Part shown: positions 63,969 to 64,000 of the stretch, piece after piece
Position numbering within the stretch: the stretch's first letter is position 1
How the letters are laid out: every line of letters starts with the position of its first letter
DNA from: Corallium rubrum
Lineage: Eukaryota; Cnidaria; Anthozoa; Scleralcyonacea; Coralliidae
Length of the DNA: 64,000 nt
Direction of reading: 5' to 3'
Assembly: GCA_964035015.1 (NCBI GenBank)
Contig: OZ035997.1
Span: 16,377,967 to 16,441,966, forward strand
Program-made: the position numbers and the translations under genes
Notes under the pieces: generated by a model
Seen by the model: the letters and a program-made list of their open reading frames with translations, nothing else
Database searches by the model: none
Told to the model about the DNA's origin: nothing

Positions 63969-64000
63969 TATATATGAGTTAAGTTCCTTTAAGTTGGCCG

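Overview
This window is nuclear DNA from an invertebrate animal. The evidence is GT-AG introns with matching phases, an FNDC3-type fibronectin III gene, BEL/Pao retrotransposons (a metazoan-restricted group), an R4/Dong-type LINE, hAT, mariner and Harbinger-like MITEs, and AT-rich DNA full of microsatellites. My best guess is a cnidarian such as a coral or anemone. That is an impression from the style of the repeats, not a demonstrated assignment. I see no bacterial operon, CRISPR array, rRNA or ordinary tRNA gene.

Positions 1 to about 41.2 kb hold a stack of transposable elements and no convincing host gene. In order they are: a foldback repeat; a decayed antisense BEL element (BEL-1, 709-6449) whose 5' LTR carries two nested palindromic insertions; a tandem array of a 275-bp tRNA-derived SINE (6558-7735); and two sense BEL elements fused head to tail (BEL-2 at 8063-12115 and BEL-3 at about 12120-20561). 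BEL-2 has lost reverse transcriptase and RNase H. BEL-3 has lost its 5' end and is split by a CR1/L2-like LINE whose 7-bp target duplication still shows the original reading frame. Then come a mariner-type MITE, microsatellites and a 9-bp minisatellite, two more LINE copies with nested MITEs (24.6-28.1 kb), a nearly complete R4/Dong-like LINE inside a (TAA)n tract (28.2-31.9 kb), a broken hAT/ZMYM1-like transposase (33.2-35.0 kb), and a young Gypsy element with almost identical LTRs (35636-40266).

From about 41.9 kb to the end lies the 5' part of one host gene on the plus strand, an FNDC3 relative. Nine coding exons from 41966 to 61642 splice with consistent phase, and a tenth at 63450 is possible. 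They give an N-terminal cytosolic region followed by consecutive fibronectin III modules. The gene continues beyond the window. Its introns hold two hAT MITEs, TA- and TWA-type MITEs, a fourth BEL element in antisense (52716-57768) inserted into an older long palindrome, a LINE 3' end with a C2H2 finger, foldback elements and a striking compound tetranucleotide array (61705-62180). An assembly gap of N runs from 63769 to 63968.

The genes here do not work together as a pathway. The logic of the region is nested insertion and decay of mobile DNA around one conserved gene. I did not find a clearly new biological system. The most informative structures are the (TAA)-targeted LINE, the tandem SINE, the BEL-interrupted palindrome, the hammerhead-like motifs and the young but defective Gypsy copy.
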